From J054 sp965223095 (GTDB taxonomy: Bacteria; Pseudomonadota; Gammaproteobacteria; Steroidobacterales; GCA-2729495), in the NCBI GenBank assembly GCA_965223095.1, contig OZ244979.1, positions 2,666,001 through 2,730,000 on the forward strand: a DNA stretch of 64,000 nt, read 5' to 3'. The notes below the pieces were generated by a model. The model worked only from the letters and a program-made list of their open reading frames with translations, was not told the origin of the DNA and ran no database searches. A program made the position numbers and the translations under genes. Below are positions 1 to 7,842 of the stretch, one piece after another; position 1 is the stretch's first letter, and the number at the start of each line of letters is the position of its first letter.

Positions 1-1491
1 CCGCGCTTCGAGTTCCATCGCGGATCGCGGCGCGCCCCGGGTAGATACTTCGGACCCTTTCCCAGTGCCGGCGCTGTTCGGCAAGTACTCACTCAACTGA
101 AAAAACTGTTTCAGGTACGTCAATGCAAAGACTCGTTTTTTGCAAATCGCAGCCGCGCCTGCCTACAACATCAAATTTCGCGCTGCACAGCGCCTTGTGT
201 GGGATTAATCAGCGCAAGCGACTATCAAACCGACGTGAACAACGCAATCCTGTTTCTCGAGGGCCGCAACGAACCCGTACTAGAGAACCTCGTTGAGCGT
301 ATGGAAAAAGCTGCCACGGTTTTAGACTACGAGTCCGCGGCCAGCTTGCGCGATCAGATCGGCCGCATGCGCGAAATTCAAGCCAGCCAAGTCATGGCCG
401 GTACCCACACCCGCAATGCTGATGTGATCGCTTTGCATAGCGAGCCGGGGCTGCACTGTGTTGCTTTGTTAATCATTCGCGGCGGCCGCGTTTTGGGCAG
501 CCGAAACTTCTTCCCGCACAGCGCTGGCAAGCCCGAGGCGGGTGAGGTGCTGTCCGCCTTTGTAGTGCAACACTATTTTACCCAGCAAGCACCGCCGGAA
601 ATCGTGGTGAGCAGCTCACCTGATGATCGCGAACTGCTGGAAGATGCTTTGTCCGTTCAGGCTGCGCAGAAAGTATCTATTCGCGCGCGGGTACGCGGCG
701 AGCGGCGACGCTGGCTGGAAATGGCCTTGACCAATGCGCAGCAAGGTTTGGCTTTGCGTCGCGCCAGTAATGCGGGCTTACGCGCGCAGGCCGAGGCCCT
801 GGCCGATGCCTTGGCGCTAAACGAAGTACCCGAGCGCATCGAATGCTTCGATATTAGCCACACCAGCGGACGTGAAACCCTGGCGGCCTGCGTCGTATGG
901 GGCCCCCAAGGCGCGCTGAAATCTGCCTATCGACGCTACAACATTCGTGATGCGGCGGCCGGTGACGACTATGCGGCCATCGCCGAGGCCGTGCGGCGGC
1001 GCTACACACGTGTGCAAAGTGGGGAAGCGCCGGTACCCGATCTGATTCTGATTGACGGCGGCAAAGGCCAACTAAAGGCGGCGTTGGATGCCTTGGAAGA
1101 ATTGCAATTTGGCGAGGTCGCGCTGGTGAGCGTGGCCAAGGGCACGAGCCGGCGGCCAGGGCAAGAACGCTTGTACCGGCCTGGTCAGTCCCAAGCCACG
1201 GTGCTGCCGGCGGATTCCGCGGCCCTGCATCTGATTCAACAGGTACGCGACGAAGCGCATCGGTTTGCGATCACCGGCCATCGGCAGCGCCGGGGCAAGC
1301 AGCAACGTCGGTCTGCCCTGGAAGAGATCAATGGTCTGGGACCCCAAAGGCGACGCGCACTGCTACAACAATTTGGTGGCCTACAAGGCGTAAGGCGCGC
1401 AGGTGTCGAGGATTTAGCGGGTGTGCGGGGGATTAGCAAGGCCCTGGCCGAACGAATCTTCGAACATTTTCATGGCGGCGCTGCGGACTAG
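1..1491 (+). CDS. uvrC: UvrABC excinuclease subunit C, 3' part (5' end outside window)
   Basis: Incision subunit of nucleotide excision repair, which cuts on both sides of a UvrB-bound lesion. The frame is open from base 1, so the gene starts upstream and about 496 C-terminal residues are seen (family about 600). The visible start reads PRFEFHRG...GRYFGPFP, the end of the GIY-YIG domain, so the GTG at 199 is internal. A Cys cluster follows (VRQCKDSFF...CLQHQISRCTAPCVG), then the UVR motif that binds UvrB (LENLVERMEKAATVLDYE), the RNase H-like nuclease half (ECFDISH; LILIDGGKGQL) and a C-terminal helix-hairpin-helix DNA-binding pair (INGLGPQRRRALLQQFGG; VRGISKALAERI). pgsA follows 59 bp later, the usual gammaproteobacterial order. 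Confidence 0.97.
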   Translation, partial: PRFEFHRGSRRAPGRYFGPFPSAGAVRQVLTQLKKLFQVRQCKDSFFANRSRACLQHQISRCTAPCVGLISASDYQTDVNNAILFLEGRNEPVLENLVERMEKAATVLDYESAASLRDQIGRMREIQASQVMAGTHTRNADVIALHSEPGLHCVALLIIRGGRVLGSRNFFPHSAGKPEAGEVLSAFVVQHYFTQQAPPEIVVSSSPDDRELLEDALSVQAAQKVSIRARVRGERRRWLEMALTNAQQGLALRRASNAGLRAQAEALADALALNEVPERIECFDISHTSGRETLAACVVWGPQGALKSAYRRYNIRDAAAGDDYAAIAEAVRRRYTRVQSGEAPVPDLILIDGGKGQLKAALDALEELQFGEVALVSVAKGTSRRPGQERLYRPGQSQATVLPADSAALHLIQQVRDEAHRFAITGHRQRRGKQQRRSALEEINGLGPQRRRALLQQFGGLQGVRRAGVEDLAGVRGISKALAERIFEHFHGGAAD

Positions 1492-1505
1492 CGGTCCAAG
1501 CAGGC

Positions 1506-1511
1506 TACAAT
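1506..1511 (+). promoter_or_regulatory. Candidate -10 box upstream of pgsA
   Basis: TACAAT lies 40 bp before the pgsA start, in the short gap after uvrC. The same hexamer recurs upstream of the 6710, 39893 and gspG starts and the tRNA-Leu gene. No convincing -35 element was seen. Confidence 0.35.
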
Positions 1512-1550
1512 GGCCCGCGCAATCGATCCGCATAGGGCCAGGTTCGCCGA

Positions 1551-2141
1551 ATGTCGCCGCCTAACAATATTGCCATTCTGCTGACCTGGTTTCGCATCGC
1601 CGCGATTCCGCTGGTGGTGTTGGTGTTTTATCTACCGCTGCTCTACCAACCGGCGCCATGGATTAGACCCGCAGCCGCCGTCATTTTTACCCTGGCGGCC
1701 ATTACCGACTGGCTGGACGGTTACTTGGCACGCCGCCTGAACCAGACATCTCAATTCGGCGCGTTTTTAGATCCGGTGGCCGACAAGCTCATGGTCACCA
1801 CGGCCCTGGTTATCCTCGTCCAGGCCGACCCCCAAGCCCACATGGCTATTACCGCCGCCATCATCATCGGCCGTGAGCTGACCATTTCAGCCCTGCGCGA
1901 ATGGATGGCCGAGCTGGGCCGGCGGCATCATGTGGCCGTGTCCGGCAGCGGCAAGCTCAAGACCATCATGCAAATGGTGGGACTGTGCGCCATGCTTTGG
2001 CAGCACCCAGTATGGGGCATTCCCGTGTACGACATCGGCAAGGGTCTGCTGCTGATCGCGGCCGTGCTCACCCTATGGTCCATGGTGATCTATATCCGCG
2101 CCGCTTGGCCGCATATTCGCGACAGCGACGAGGTTTCTTGA
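1551..2141 (+). CDS. pgsA: CDP-diacylglycerol--glycerol-3-phosphate 3-phosphatidyltransferase
   Basis: Inner-membrane enzyme for the committed step of phosphatidylglycerol synthesis: CDP-diacylglycerol plus glycerol-3-phosphate gives phosphatidylglycerophosphate and CMP. The 196-residue protein has the CDP-alcohol phosphotransferase signature (DWLDGYLARR followed by GAFLDPVADK) at about residues 57-83, and several hydrophobic helices. Length is normal (E. coli PgsA is about 182). It follows uvrC and precedes tRNA-Gly; the promoter of that tRNA overlaps its stop codon. Only a weak AGG precedes the ATG. Confidence 0.96.
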   Translation: MSPPNNIAILLTWFRIAAIPLVVLVFYLPLLYQPAPWIRPAAAVIFTLAAITDWLDGYLARRLNQTSQFGAFLDPVADKLMVTTALVILVQADPQAHMAITAAIIIGRELTISALREWMAELGRRHHVAVSGSGKLKTIMQMVGLCAMLWQHPVWGIPVYDIGKGLLLIAAVLTLWSMVIYIRAAWPHIRDSDEVS

Positions 2142-2165
2142 CAGACGCCAAGACCGGGCTAACAT
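2138..2165 (+). promoter_or_regulatory. Sigma70-type promoter of tRNA-Gly
   Basis: A perfect -35 TTGACA (2138-2143) overlaps the pgsA stop codon. After a 16-bp spacer comes TAACAT (2160-2165) as -10. Initiation would fall a few bases before the mature tRNA 5' end at 2180. Confidence 0.65.
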
Positions 2166-2179
2166 AGCCCTCCCTCGCA

Positions 2180-2255
2180 GCGGGAATAGCTCAGTTGGTA
2201 GAGCGCAACCTTGCCAAGGTTGAGGTCGCCAGTTCGAACCTGGTTTCCCGCTCCA
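2180..2255 (+). tRNA. glyW: tRNA-Gly (anticodon GCC)
   Basis: 76-nt cloverleaf. The acceptor stem GCGGGAA pairs with TTCCCGC, the discriminator is T, and CCA is encoded. The anticodon stem CAACC/GGTTG closes the loop TTGCCAA with anticodon GCC. It occupies the same place as glyW downstream of pgsA in E. coli. Confidence 0.97.
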
Positions 2256-2477
2256 AGAACATCGGCCCGTGACGGGCAATCGGAGTGATTCGATTGCTCG
2301 TCATTGGTTTTGGCCGCCTCGTTTGCGCCGGGTTGCGGTGGTTCGGATAGCCAGCGCGCCCACCGCGACAAACGACCCGCCAGCTATCAAGAGACCCAAG
2401 CTCGAGCCAATCGCCGCGGCGGTCAATGCCGATTTTCGCTGGGCGATATGCTAAATTCGCCCCCCGCAATCCACCAA
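2256..2477. other. Spacer between tRNA-Gly and tRNA-Cys
   Basis: No coding signal. A small GC hairpin (GCCCG-TGA-CGGGC, 2265-2277) follows the tRNA-Gly 3' end without a T-run, so it could be a processing or attenuation structure. TAAATT (2452-2457) is a weak -10 candidate for tRNA-Cys. Confidence 0.4.
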
Positions 2478-2551
2478 GGCTAGGTGGCAGAGTGGTTATG
2501 CAGCGGCCTGCAAAGCCGTCTACGCCGGTTCGATTCCGACCCTAGCCTCCA
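2478..2551 (+). tRNA. cysT: tRNA-Cys (anticodon GCA)
   Basis: 74-nt cloverleaf. The acceptor GGCTAGG pairs with CCTAGCC, the discriminator is T, and CCA is encoded. The anticodon loop is CTGCAAA, closed by GCGGC/GCCGT. Same order as E. coli glyW-cysT-leuZ. Confidence 0.96.
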
Positions 2552-2630
2552 ATTGCGATTCATCACGGTGAAACAAAAACACGCGTGAATTCGGCGCTTG
2601 ATTACCGCGGGCAGCGGGCTGGCGTAAGTT

Positions 2631-2660
2631 TTTACTCTGACCCCATCAATTCCCTACAAT
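2631..2660 (+). promoter_or_regulatory. Candidate promoter of the intron-bearing tRNA-Leu
   Basis: A TACAAT -10 box (2655-2660) ends 9 bp before the mature tRNA 5' end. TTTACT (2631-2636) at an 18-bp spacer is a possible -35. The gene may therefore be transcribed on its own. Confidence 0.5.
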
Positions 2661-2669
2661 AGCGCCCGT

Positions 2670-2984
2670 GCCCGGGTGGCGAAATTGGTAGACGCAAGGG
2701 ACTTAAAGTTTGAGCACCCGGTCGGAAACGGCCGGTGTGAATGGAGTCAAAGTCGGGGAAACCTCAGTGCTTCTGGTAAGGCAGTGGCAATCCCGAGCTA
2801 AGCGATGGTCCGCGGACCTGGAAAGTGTAGAGACTTGACGGCTCCCGCCTAAGTCCCGGCGATGGGATAGGGTGAAGAGAAAGTCCAGACCCCAAATACT
2901 AAACGGTAGCGGCGAAAGCCGTAGTGGGTAAGAAAATCCCTCGGAGGCAACTCTGTGCCGGTTCGAGTCCGGCCCCGGGCACCA
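2670..2984 (+). tRNA. leuZ: tRNA-Leu (anticodon UAA) split by a group I intron
   Basis: Exon 1 is 2670-2704 and exon 2 is 2933-2984. Joined they give an 87-nt class II tRNA: acceptor GCCCGGG/CCCGGGC, discriminator A, encoded CCA, a long variable arm, and the anticodon stem AGGGA/TCCCT closing the loop CTTAAAA, so the anticodon is TAA. The exon break falls after U34, the insertion point known for cyanobacterial and plastid trnL introns. The gene sits in the conserved position of E. coli leuZ, which is uninterrupted. This is probably a single transcript that self-splices. Confidence 0.93.
2705..2932 (+). ncRNA. Group I self-splicing intron (IC3-like) in tRNA-Leu(UAA)
   Basis: 228-nt intron without an ORF, ending in the obligatory terminal G. 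The core elements match trnL introns: a Q-like stretch GGCAATCCCGAGCTAAG (2786-2802), close to the plastid form GGCAATCCTGAGCCAA, and an R-like stretch GTGTAGAGACTTGACGG (2825-2841). P7 can form between GACTT (2832-2836) and AAGTC (2881-2885). A P2-like hairpin lies near 2716-2738 (CCGGTC/GGCCGG) and a GAAA-tetraloop hairpin near 2910-2921. Splicing was not tested; the class is inferred from these motifs and the insertion site. Confidence 0.9.
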
Positions 2985-3092
2985 TTGATTGAACTGCATC
3001 CCATCAAGATTGCAGAATCTCTGCTGACTTTGAATGCCATTGCCAAGGGTCGAGCGCAAATTGTGATCGGCGGCGCCAATGCCAAAGCGTAA
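2985..3092 (+). pseudogene. 3' fragment of a luciferase-like flavin/F420 oxidoreductase gene
   Basis: Directly after the tRNA CCA a frame of 35 codons reads LIELHPIKIAESLLTL...KGRAQIVIGG...A and ends at TAA 3090. The HP.K.AESLLTLN.I..GRA.I.IGG pattern resembles the segment near the active site of luciferase-like monooxygenase family enzymes. The rest of such a gene (about 330 codons) is absent and no start codon context exists, so this is read as a truncated remnant left by a rearrangement at the tRNA 3' end. The family call is from motif memory only. Confidence 0.5.
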
Positions 3093-3132
3093 GCAATCGA
3101 AAAACCAATCCTTTGGGTGCCGCTAAATCAGA

Positions 3133-5139
3133 TCATTCGGCCCCTTGCCCGCCAGCCAGACGGCGCGCAACCGCTGCGATCGACGGCGTGTCAAATAGAT
3201 CTTCGATTTCCAACTGGCCTGGATACGACTCGTCAATGCGTTCGTGAATCTCCACCAGTGCCACGGAGTTAACGCCAAGATCAAATAAATCGTCGTTGAC
3301 ACGAATTTTTTGTTCGGTAATAACGTCCGCGCAAATATCCAACAACTGCTGCTCGATCTCGCTGACCGGTGATTGACCCTCGTCACTCGAGCCGGTTTGC
3401 AAGGCATCCACTTGCGCCAAGACCGCATCAAACTCGCCTTGCTCCAAGGCCAGGGCCAACTTTCGGCGTTGCAGTTTTCCGCTGGTGGTTTTCGGCAGAT
3501 TGCGTACGGGTACACAACGGGCAATTTCGACGCCCGTTTGTTCGTTAATGCAGCGCCGCAGTCCGCGCGCCAGGGTCAGAAAATCTTGCGGGTCGCCACG
3601 GTGTAGTAAGAAGGCAGTGACCTCATCCTGATCTTCGTGGCTGTGCTGACCGCGAACCGCCGCGATGGCAATCTTGCCCAACTCAACGGCACCCTCGCGT
3701 TCGGCAACGGCCTCTAGATCATGGGGATAAAAATTCTCACCGTTGACGAATAAAATTTCCTTGGCGCGTCCGCAGATATACAAGTCGTCTGCACGGATAA
3801 AGCCCAAGTCTCCCGTATCCAACCAACCGTCGGCTGTATACGCTTGGGGCAGAGAACCATCCGGATCGTAGTATCCGCCCGTGACATTGCCGCCGCGGAT
3901 TTGTATGTGGCCCACCTGGTTATCTCCCAAGGATTGATTTTCAATGCCGGCAATGCGCATTTCGCAACGAGTTAATGGATGGCCGCAGCCCACCAACTCG
4001 ATGGCATTGACATCACCCACCGCCAGGTCCTTGGGCGACTGCATTACGCTCAAGCTGCGGCGATCCACACAGACACTTGGAAATTCCCGGCCCGGGTGCG
4101 GGATGGTCACGGCCAAACTGGCCTCTGCCAAGCCATAAACCGGATACATGCTGGTGGACGGCAATCCAAAGCGCGCAGTCTTACTGAGAAACTCCCGGCA
4201 CAGCGCCGGGGAGATGGGTTCAGCCCCGTTATAAAGCAAGCGTACGCGGTGCAAGGAAATGTCTTCTAGTCCTTTACTCGCATGAACTTTCAAGAAATGT
4301 TTGTAGCCGAAATTAGGCGAGCTGAGGATCGTGGCCCGCAGCCGGTCGGCTTCGATGAGCCATAGCAGTGGCCGGCGGCTGAACAAACGCGTATCCATGA
4401 TGCCCTGACTGACACCCGCGGCAAACATCGCCAAATGTAGACCAATCAACCCCATGTCATGGGTCAAAGGCATCCAGGTCACCACAACGTCGCTCGGGTT
4501 TAGCTGCGAGCGTTCGATGATGTCACCGATGTTGGTCAACAAATTCTCGTGCGTCAGCATCACGCCTTTCGGCTCACTGGTAGAGCCCGAAGAAAATTGG
4601 ATCAGCGCCAAATCATGCGGCTGAACGGGATAAATACGTCCCGGTGTTGCGATGCTATCGATCTTTTCGACACAAAAACTGCGCTGGACCAGGCGATGAA
4701 ACAAAGCCTGCTGCCCCTGTTCCTCGGCGAATTGGCCCAAGCGCTGCAGCAATACCTCATCGGCATACAGCCAAGGATTCTTCAAGCGGGAAAAGATTCG
4801 CAGCAGCTTATGCCGATGATCGTCACTGATGCCCACGGCAACCGGCACGGGCACGAAGCCACCCAGCTGGCAGGCCCAGAAACCGTCCACGAATTGTTCC
4901 GTGGACGGTGAAAAAATAATGACTTCGTCGCCTGGCTGCACGCCGGCAGCTTGCAGGTGACGCAAGACGCCCAGCGCGGTCCGGTAAAGCTGGGCAAAGT
5001 CTGTACGGCGCCGATCATGCTGGCCATCGATGTACTCAATGAAGCCATCGGCCTCACGCTGGCGCGTTAGAATATCGGGCAAACAACGCCAGTCATTCGC
5101 CGCGGTCCGCGGACTCGCGGCGGCTGAGGAACTGGACAT
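3133..5139 (-). CDS. Fatty acyl-AMP ligase fused to acyl carrier domain
   Basis: 668-residue fusion. Residues about 20-580 form an ANL-superfamily adenylating enzyme with the P-loop SSGSTSEPKG (183-192), the TWMPLTHDMGLIG stretch seen in acyl-AMP ligases, YGLAEASLA, WLDTGDLGF and a C-terminal lysine region (KTTSGKLQRR). Residues about 590-660 are a phosphopantetheine carrier domain with attachment Ser625 in LGVNSVAL. The likely reaction is activation of a fatty acid to acyl-AMP and loading on its own carrier arm. No polyketide or peptide synthetase lies nearby. It is divergent from an acyltransferase gene (5390), which could use the loaded acyl group. Start ATG 5139 has GGGAG about 11 nt upstream. 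Confidence 0.85.
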   Translation of the reverse strand: MSSSSAAASPRTAANDWRCLPDILTRQREADGFIEYIDGQHDRRRTDFAQLYRTALGVLRHLQAAGVQPGDEVIIFSPSTEQFVDGFWACQLGGFVPVPVAVGISDDHRHKLLRIFSRLKNPWLYADEVLLQRLGQFAEEQGQQALFHRLVQRSFCVEKIDSIATPGRIYPVQPHDLALIQFSSGSTSEPKGVMLTHENLLTNIGDIIERSQLNPSDVVVTWMPLTHDMGLIGLHLAMFAAGVSQGIMDTRLFSRRPLLWLIEADRLRATILSSPNFGYKHFLKVHASKGLEDISLHRVRLLYNGAEPISPALCREFLSKTARFGLPSTSMYPVYGLAEASLAVTIPHPGREFPSVCVDRRSLSVMQSPKDLAVGDVNAIELVGCGHPLTRCEMRIAGIENQSLGDNQVGHIQIRGGNVTGGYYDPDGSLPQAYTADGWLDTGDLGFIRADDLYICGRAKEILFVNGENFYPHDLEAVAEREGAVELGKIAIAAVRGQHSHEDQDEVTAFLLHRGDPQDFLTLARGLRRCINEQTGVEIARCVPVRNLPKTTSGKLQRRKLALALEQGEFDAVLAQVDALQTGSSDEGQSPVSEIEQQLLDICADVITEQKIRVNDDLFDLGVNSVALVEIHERIDESYPGQLEIEDLFDTPSIAAVARRLAGGQGAE

Positions 5140-5389
5140 GGGCGAGACACTCCCGGCGACAAACAGAACAAGGCTAAGGCACAGTAGTATGCCAGATGGG
5201 TATCAACGCCCGGCGCGTTGCCCAGGAATGATCAAGCCCCTAGACTGCCAGCCCCCGGGCGAATGCAAATCTAAGACCTTGAACCAGAACGAACCGTCAG
5301 CCAGGCAAGCAAGCGCATCTGTGTATGCGCCAGGCCGCCGAGCTGCCGCATCCCGCAAGCTGGCGCCGCCACCGTCTTCGCAGCGGCGT

Positions 5390-6067
5390 ATGTCGCGCGG
5401 CCGGAAAATTTGGTATGCGTCAATCATCGCCTGCGCACGCGGACTGCTGCGGCTGTCTTGGTTCACGCTACGAGTCACCGACGTACTGGGCGCAGAGCAC
5501 TTAGATCAGCTGCGCGAGACCCAGCAAGCGGGCATCTTGGCCTATTGGCATCAGATGCATATCGTCGTGAGCAACTACTTGCTGCGGCGGGTGGCGCAGG
5601 GTGATCGTATTGGTTTCTTGATCAGTCCGTCGGTGACCGGGGAGGTACCCAGTGCCATTGCGCGGCGTTGGGGCGCCCGGGTGGTTCGCGGCAGTTCAAG
5701 CCGTACCGGCGCACAGGCGCTGCGTGACCTACATCAAGCGCTGAAGCGTGATCGTCTGTTAATCGCCATCAACCCCGATGGTCCCAAGGGGCCGCTACAC
5801 GAATTCAAAAGTGGCGCTATCTTGCTGTCGAGGATGACGGGCGCAGCGATACTACCCGTGGCTTACGCGGCCTCCCGGTGTAGCCAATGGAAAAGCTGGG
5901 ACCGCTTCATCGTACCCTGGCCCTTTAGCCGCGTGGTCATCGCAGTGGGCGAACCCGTACAGATTCCCAAGGGCTGCGGTGTGGATGAACTCAAACTGTG
6001 GCAAGCCCGCCTGGAGGCGGCCATGGCGGCAACCCAAGCAGCCGCGCAGGCGGCATTAGACCCGTGA
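5390..6067 (+). CDS. DUF374-type lysophospholipid acyltransferase family protein
   Basis: Probable membrane-associated acyltransferase of 225 residues. It begins with a hydrophobic amphipathic segment, then shows ILAYWHQMHI (the acceptor-side motif replacing the usual HX4D), GFLISPSVTGE, RWGARVVRGSSSRTG, NPDGPKGP and LPVAYAASR, all typical of DUF374 proteins related to lipid A acyltransferases. The acyl acceptor is unknown. The frame is open further upstream, with an ATG at 5189 giving 67 more residues of low-complexity basic sequence; I chose 5390 because homology-like sequence starts there. Its stop overlaps the next gene by 4 bp (GTGA), so the two are probably coupled. Confidence 0.8.
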   Translation: MSRGRKIWYASIIACARGLLRLSWFTLRVTDVLGAEHLDQLRETQQAGILAYWHQMHIVVSNYLLRRVAQGDRIGFLISPSVTGEVPSAIARRWGARVVRGSSSRTGAQALRDLHQALKRDRLLIAINPDGPKGPLHEFKSGAILLSRMTGAAILPVAYAASRCSQWKSWDRFIVPWPFSRVVIAVGEPVQIPKGCGVDELKLWQARLEAAMAATQAAAQAALDP

Positions 6068-6645
6068 GCGAACCGCCGGCCGCGGCGCAAGGACCGCAAA
6101 AGCTGGCTGGCCTAAAACGGCGCTTGGCCATGACCGCCGTGCGTTGGCGACTCATCGACTCAAAATATCGCCGCAACAAGTTTCGCTATTTCGCGCAGTC
6201 CTTGGGCATGACACTGACCATTCTCATGGTCTTACTGTTGCTCGACTCAGTACAACAAACGGTGCTGATTGCATCCTTGGGTGCGAGCGCCTTTATCGCC
6301 TTTGCCGTGCCCCGCAGCTATGCGTCAAGACCCAGGGCGCTGGTCGGCGGCTATGTGGTTGGCACCATCCTCGGCTGCAGCTACTCGCTGCTGGCCGCTT
6401 GGTTCGCGGGCCGGCTTGCGGTGGACTTACACACTTTGCAAATCGTCGGTGGCGCCCTGGCTACCGGTTGCAGTTTTTTTATTATGGTGCTGACGGATAC
6501 CGAGCACCCGCCGGCGGCAGCCCTTTCGTTGGGCTATGTACTCAATCCTTGGGACACCGGGACCGTACTGGTGGTGCTATTCGGTATTCTGGCCTTATCT
6601 ACCATCAAGGAGATCGCGCGGCCGAAGATGATGGACTTATTGTGA
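6064..6645 (+). CDS. HPP family integral membrane protein
   Basis: About 193 residues with four or five hydrophobic helices and the HPP signature in TDTEHPPAAALSLGYV near residue 150. HPP-family proteins are small membrane proteins; some plastid and cyanobacterial members are reported as nitrite transporters, but the substrate here is unknown. The GTG start at 6064 overlaps the stop of the acyltransferase gene (GTGA), which suggests translational coupling; an ATG at 6130 is an alternative. Confidence 0.78.
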   Translation: MSEPPAAAQGPQKLAGLKRRLAMTAVRWRLIDSKYRRNKFRYFAQSLGMTLTILMVLLLLDSVQQTVLIASLGASAFIAFAVPRSYASRPRALVGGYVVGTILGCSYSLLAAWFAGRLAVDLHTLQIVGGALATGCSFFIMVLTDTEHPPAAALSLGYVLNPWDTGTVLVVLFGILALSTIKEIARPKMMDLL

Positions 6646-6674
6646 TCCACTGTCTGCGACCGGCGTGATTCGCC

Positions 6675-6680
6675 TACAAT
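6675..6680 (+). promoter_or_regulatory. Candidate -10 box upstream of the oxidoreductase gene
   Basis: TACAAT sits 29 bp before the ATG at 6710, in the 64-bp gap after the HPP gene. No clear -35 was seen. Confidence 0.35.
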
Positions 6681-6709
6681 ACGCGCCCCCTATCCCCCGG
6701 AGCCCCGGC

Positions 6710-7717
6710 ATGCGCAGAATAGAAATCAGTCAATTTGGGCTGGACCACATTGAACTGGTGACCGCGCCGCAAGTTGAGCCGCGCGACGGCGAAGTGGTGG
6801 TGCGCATTCGCGCAGCCAGCCTAAATTTCCGAGATTTTCTGATCGCGCAGGGCTTCTATAACTCAGATTTACAGTTACCGCTGGTGCCGCTGTCCGACGG
6901 CGCGGGGGAAGTGGTCGCCGTTGGCGATACGGTGGATAGTGTGAGCGTCGGCGATCGCGTGTCATCGGTCTTCTGGCAAACCTGGGCCGACGGTCCGGCC
7001 GCGCTGAGCAAAATTAGTGCCTCCACCGGCTGCGAAGCGCCGGGCGTGGCCAGTGAGTATGCGGTGTTGCCTGAGGCGGCGGTGGTGAAGTTGCCGGCGA
7101 ATATGAGTTATGAAACCGCCGCCTGCTTACCCTGTGCCGCGCTGACGGCTTGGAATTCACTGAAAGAACTCTGTGGTACGCAAGCCGGCCACACGGTTTT
7201 GCTCCTGGGCACCGGCGGGGTTTCCCTATTTGCCCTGCAGTTTGCCAAGGCCCTAGGCGCCCATGTGATCATCACCTCCAGCAGCGACGAAAAACTCGCA
7301 AAGGCGAAAGCCTTAGGCGCAGATCATGGGATCAACTACAAAACGAACCCAGAATGGGGCAAGGCGGCGTTTAGTCTTGCGGGGCTGGGCGTTAACTCGG
7401 TGATTGAAACCGGTGGCGCGGGAACCCTGAGCCAATCGATTGAGGCCCTTGGCTGGGACGGCCATATCGCCTATATCGGCCAACTCGCCGGGATGAGCGC
7501 CGAACTCAATTTTATGGGCATGGTCGCCAAAGGCGCACATCTACACGGCGTGATGGTCGGCAGCCGGGCGCAACATTTGCAAATGTTGGATTTCGTCGAT
7601 GCGCAGGATTTATCCCCAGTGATTCACGCCCGCTATGGACTGGACGAATTCGGCAAAGCTTTGGGCGCCATGCCCGACGGCGAACATTTTGGCAAGTTGC
7701 TGATCAGCCTTGACTAG
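6710..7717 (+). CDS. Zinc-independent quinone oxidoreductase-like alcohol dehydrogenase
   Basis: 335-residue medium-chain dehydrogenase/reductase. The N-terminal GroES-like domain has SLNFRDFLIAQG and SDGAGEVVAVGD; the Rossmann domain has LLGTGGVSLFALQFAKALGA. The catalytic and structural zinc cysteines of classical alcohol dehydrogenases are missing, so it is likely an NAD(P)H-dependent quinone or enone reductase. Substrate unknown. An upstream GTG (6665) is in frame, but the ATG at 6710 is preceded by GGAG and fits the domain start. Confidence 0.88.
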   Translation: MRRIEISQFGLDHIELVTAPQVEPRDGEVVVRIRAASLNFRDFLIAQGFYNSDLQLPLVPLSDGAGEVVAVGDTVDSVSVGDRVSSVFWQTWADGPAALSKISASTGCEAPGVASEYAVLPEAAVVKLPANMSYETAACLPCAALTAWNSLKELCGTQAGHTVLLLGTGGVSLFALQFAKALGAHVIITSSSDEKLAKAKALGADHGINYKTNPEWGKAAFSLAGLGVNSVIETGGAGTLSQSIEALGWDGHIAYIGQLAGMSAELNFMGMVAKGAHLHGVMVGSRAQHLQMLDFVDAQDLSPVIHARYGLDEFGKALGAMPDGEHFGKLLISLD

Positions 7718-7771
7718 GCAGTACTTGGCGCGGCAGGAGCACATCGACAAGCACAAAAACTAAAAGTTAGC

Positions 7772-7794
7772 CTGAGACTGCCCGGTAACCTCAG
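7772..7794. terminator. Possible bidirectional terminator between convergent genes
   Basis: CTGAG (7772-7776) can pair with CTCAG (7790-7794). TTTGTATT follows on the plus strand and a T-rich stretch follows on the minus strand. It lies between the oxidoreductase (plus) and the ATPase-FHA gene (minus). The stem is short. Confidence 0.35.
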
Positions 7795-7842
7795 TTTGTA
7801 TTCACCGGTAAACAACCGGGTTCACCGAATTTAGTCATACCG

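Noticed and set aside
2073..2469. Minus-strand ORFs over tRNA-Gly
   Set aside because: Peptides such as GNQVRTGDLN and ETRFELATSTL are the usual antisense artefacts of tRNA genes.
2703..3085. Minus-strand ORFs over the tRNA-Leu (118 and 78 codons)
   Set aside because: They are antisense readings of the tRNA and its intron; the DSNRH/RTRTGTELPP-type peptides are known spurious products of tRNA antisense.
5030..5389. N-terminal extension of the DUF374 acyltransferase frame
   Set aside because: It overlaps the divergent ligase gene and has low-complexity sequence without family features.
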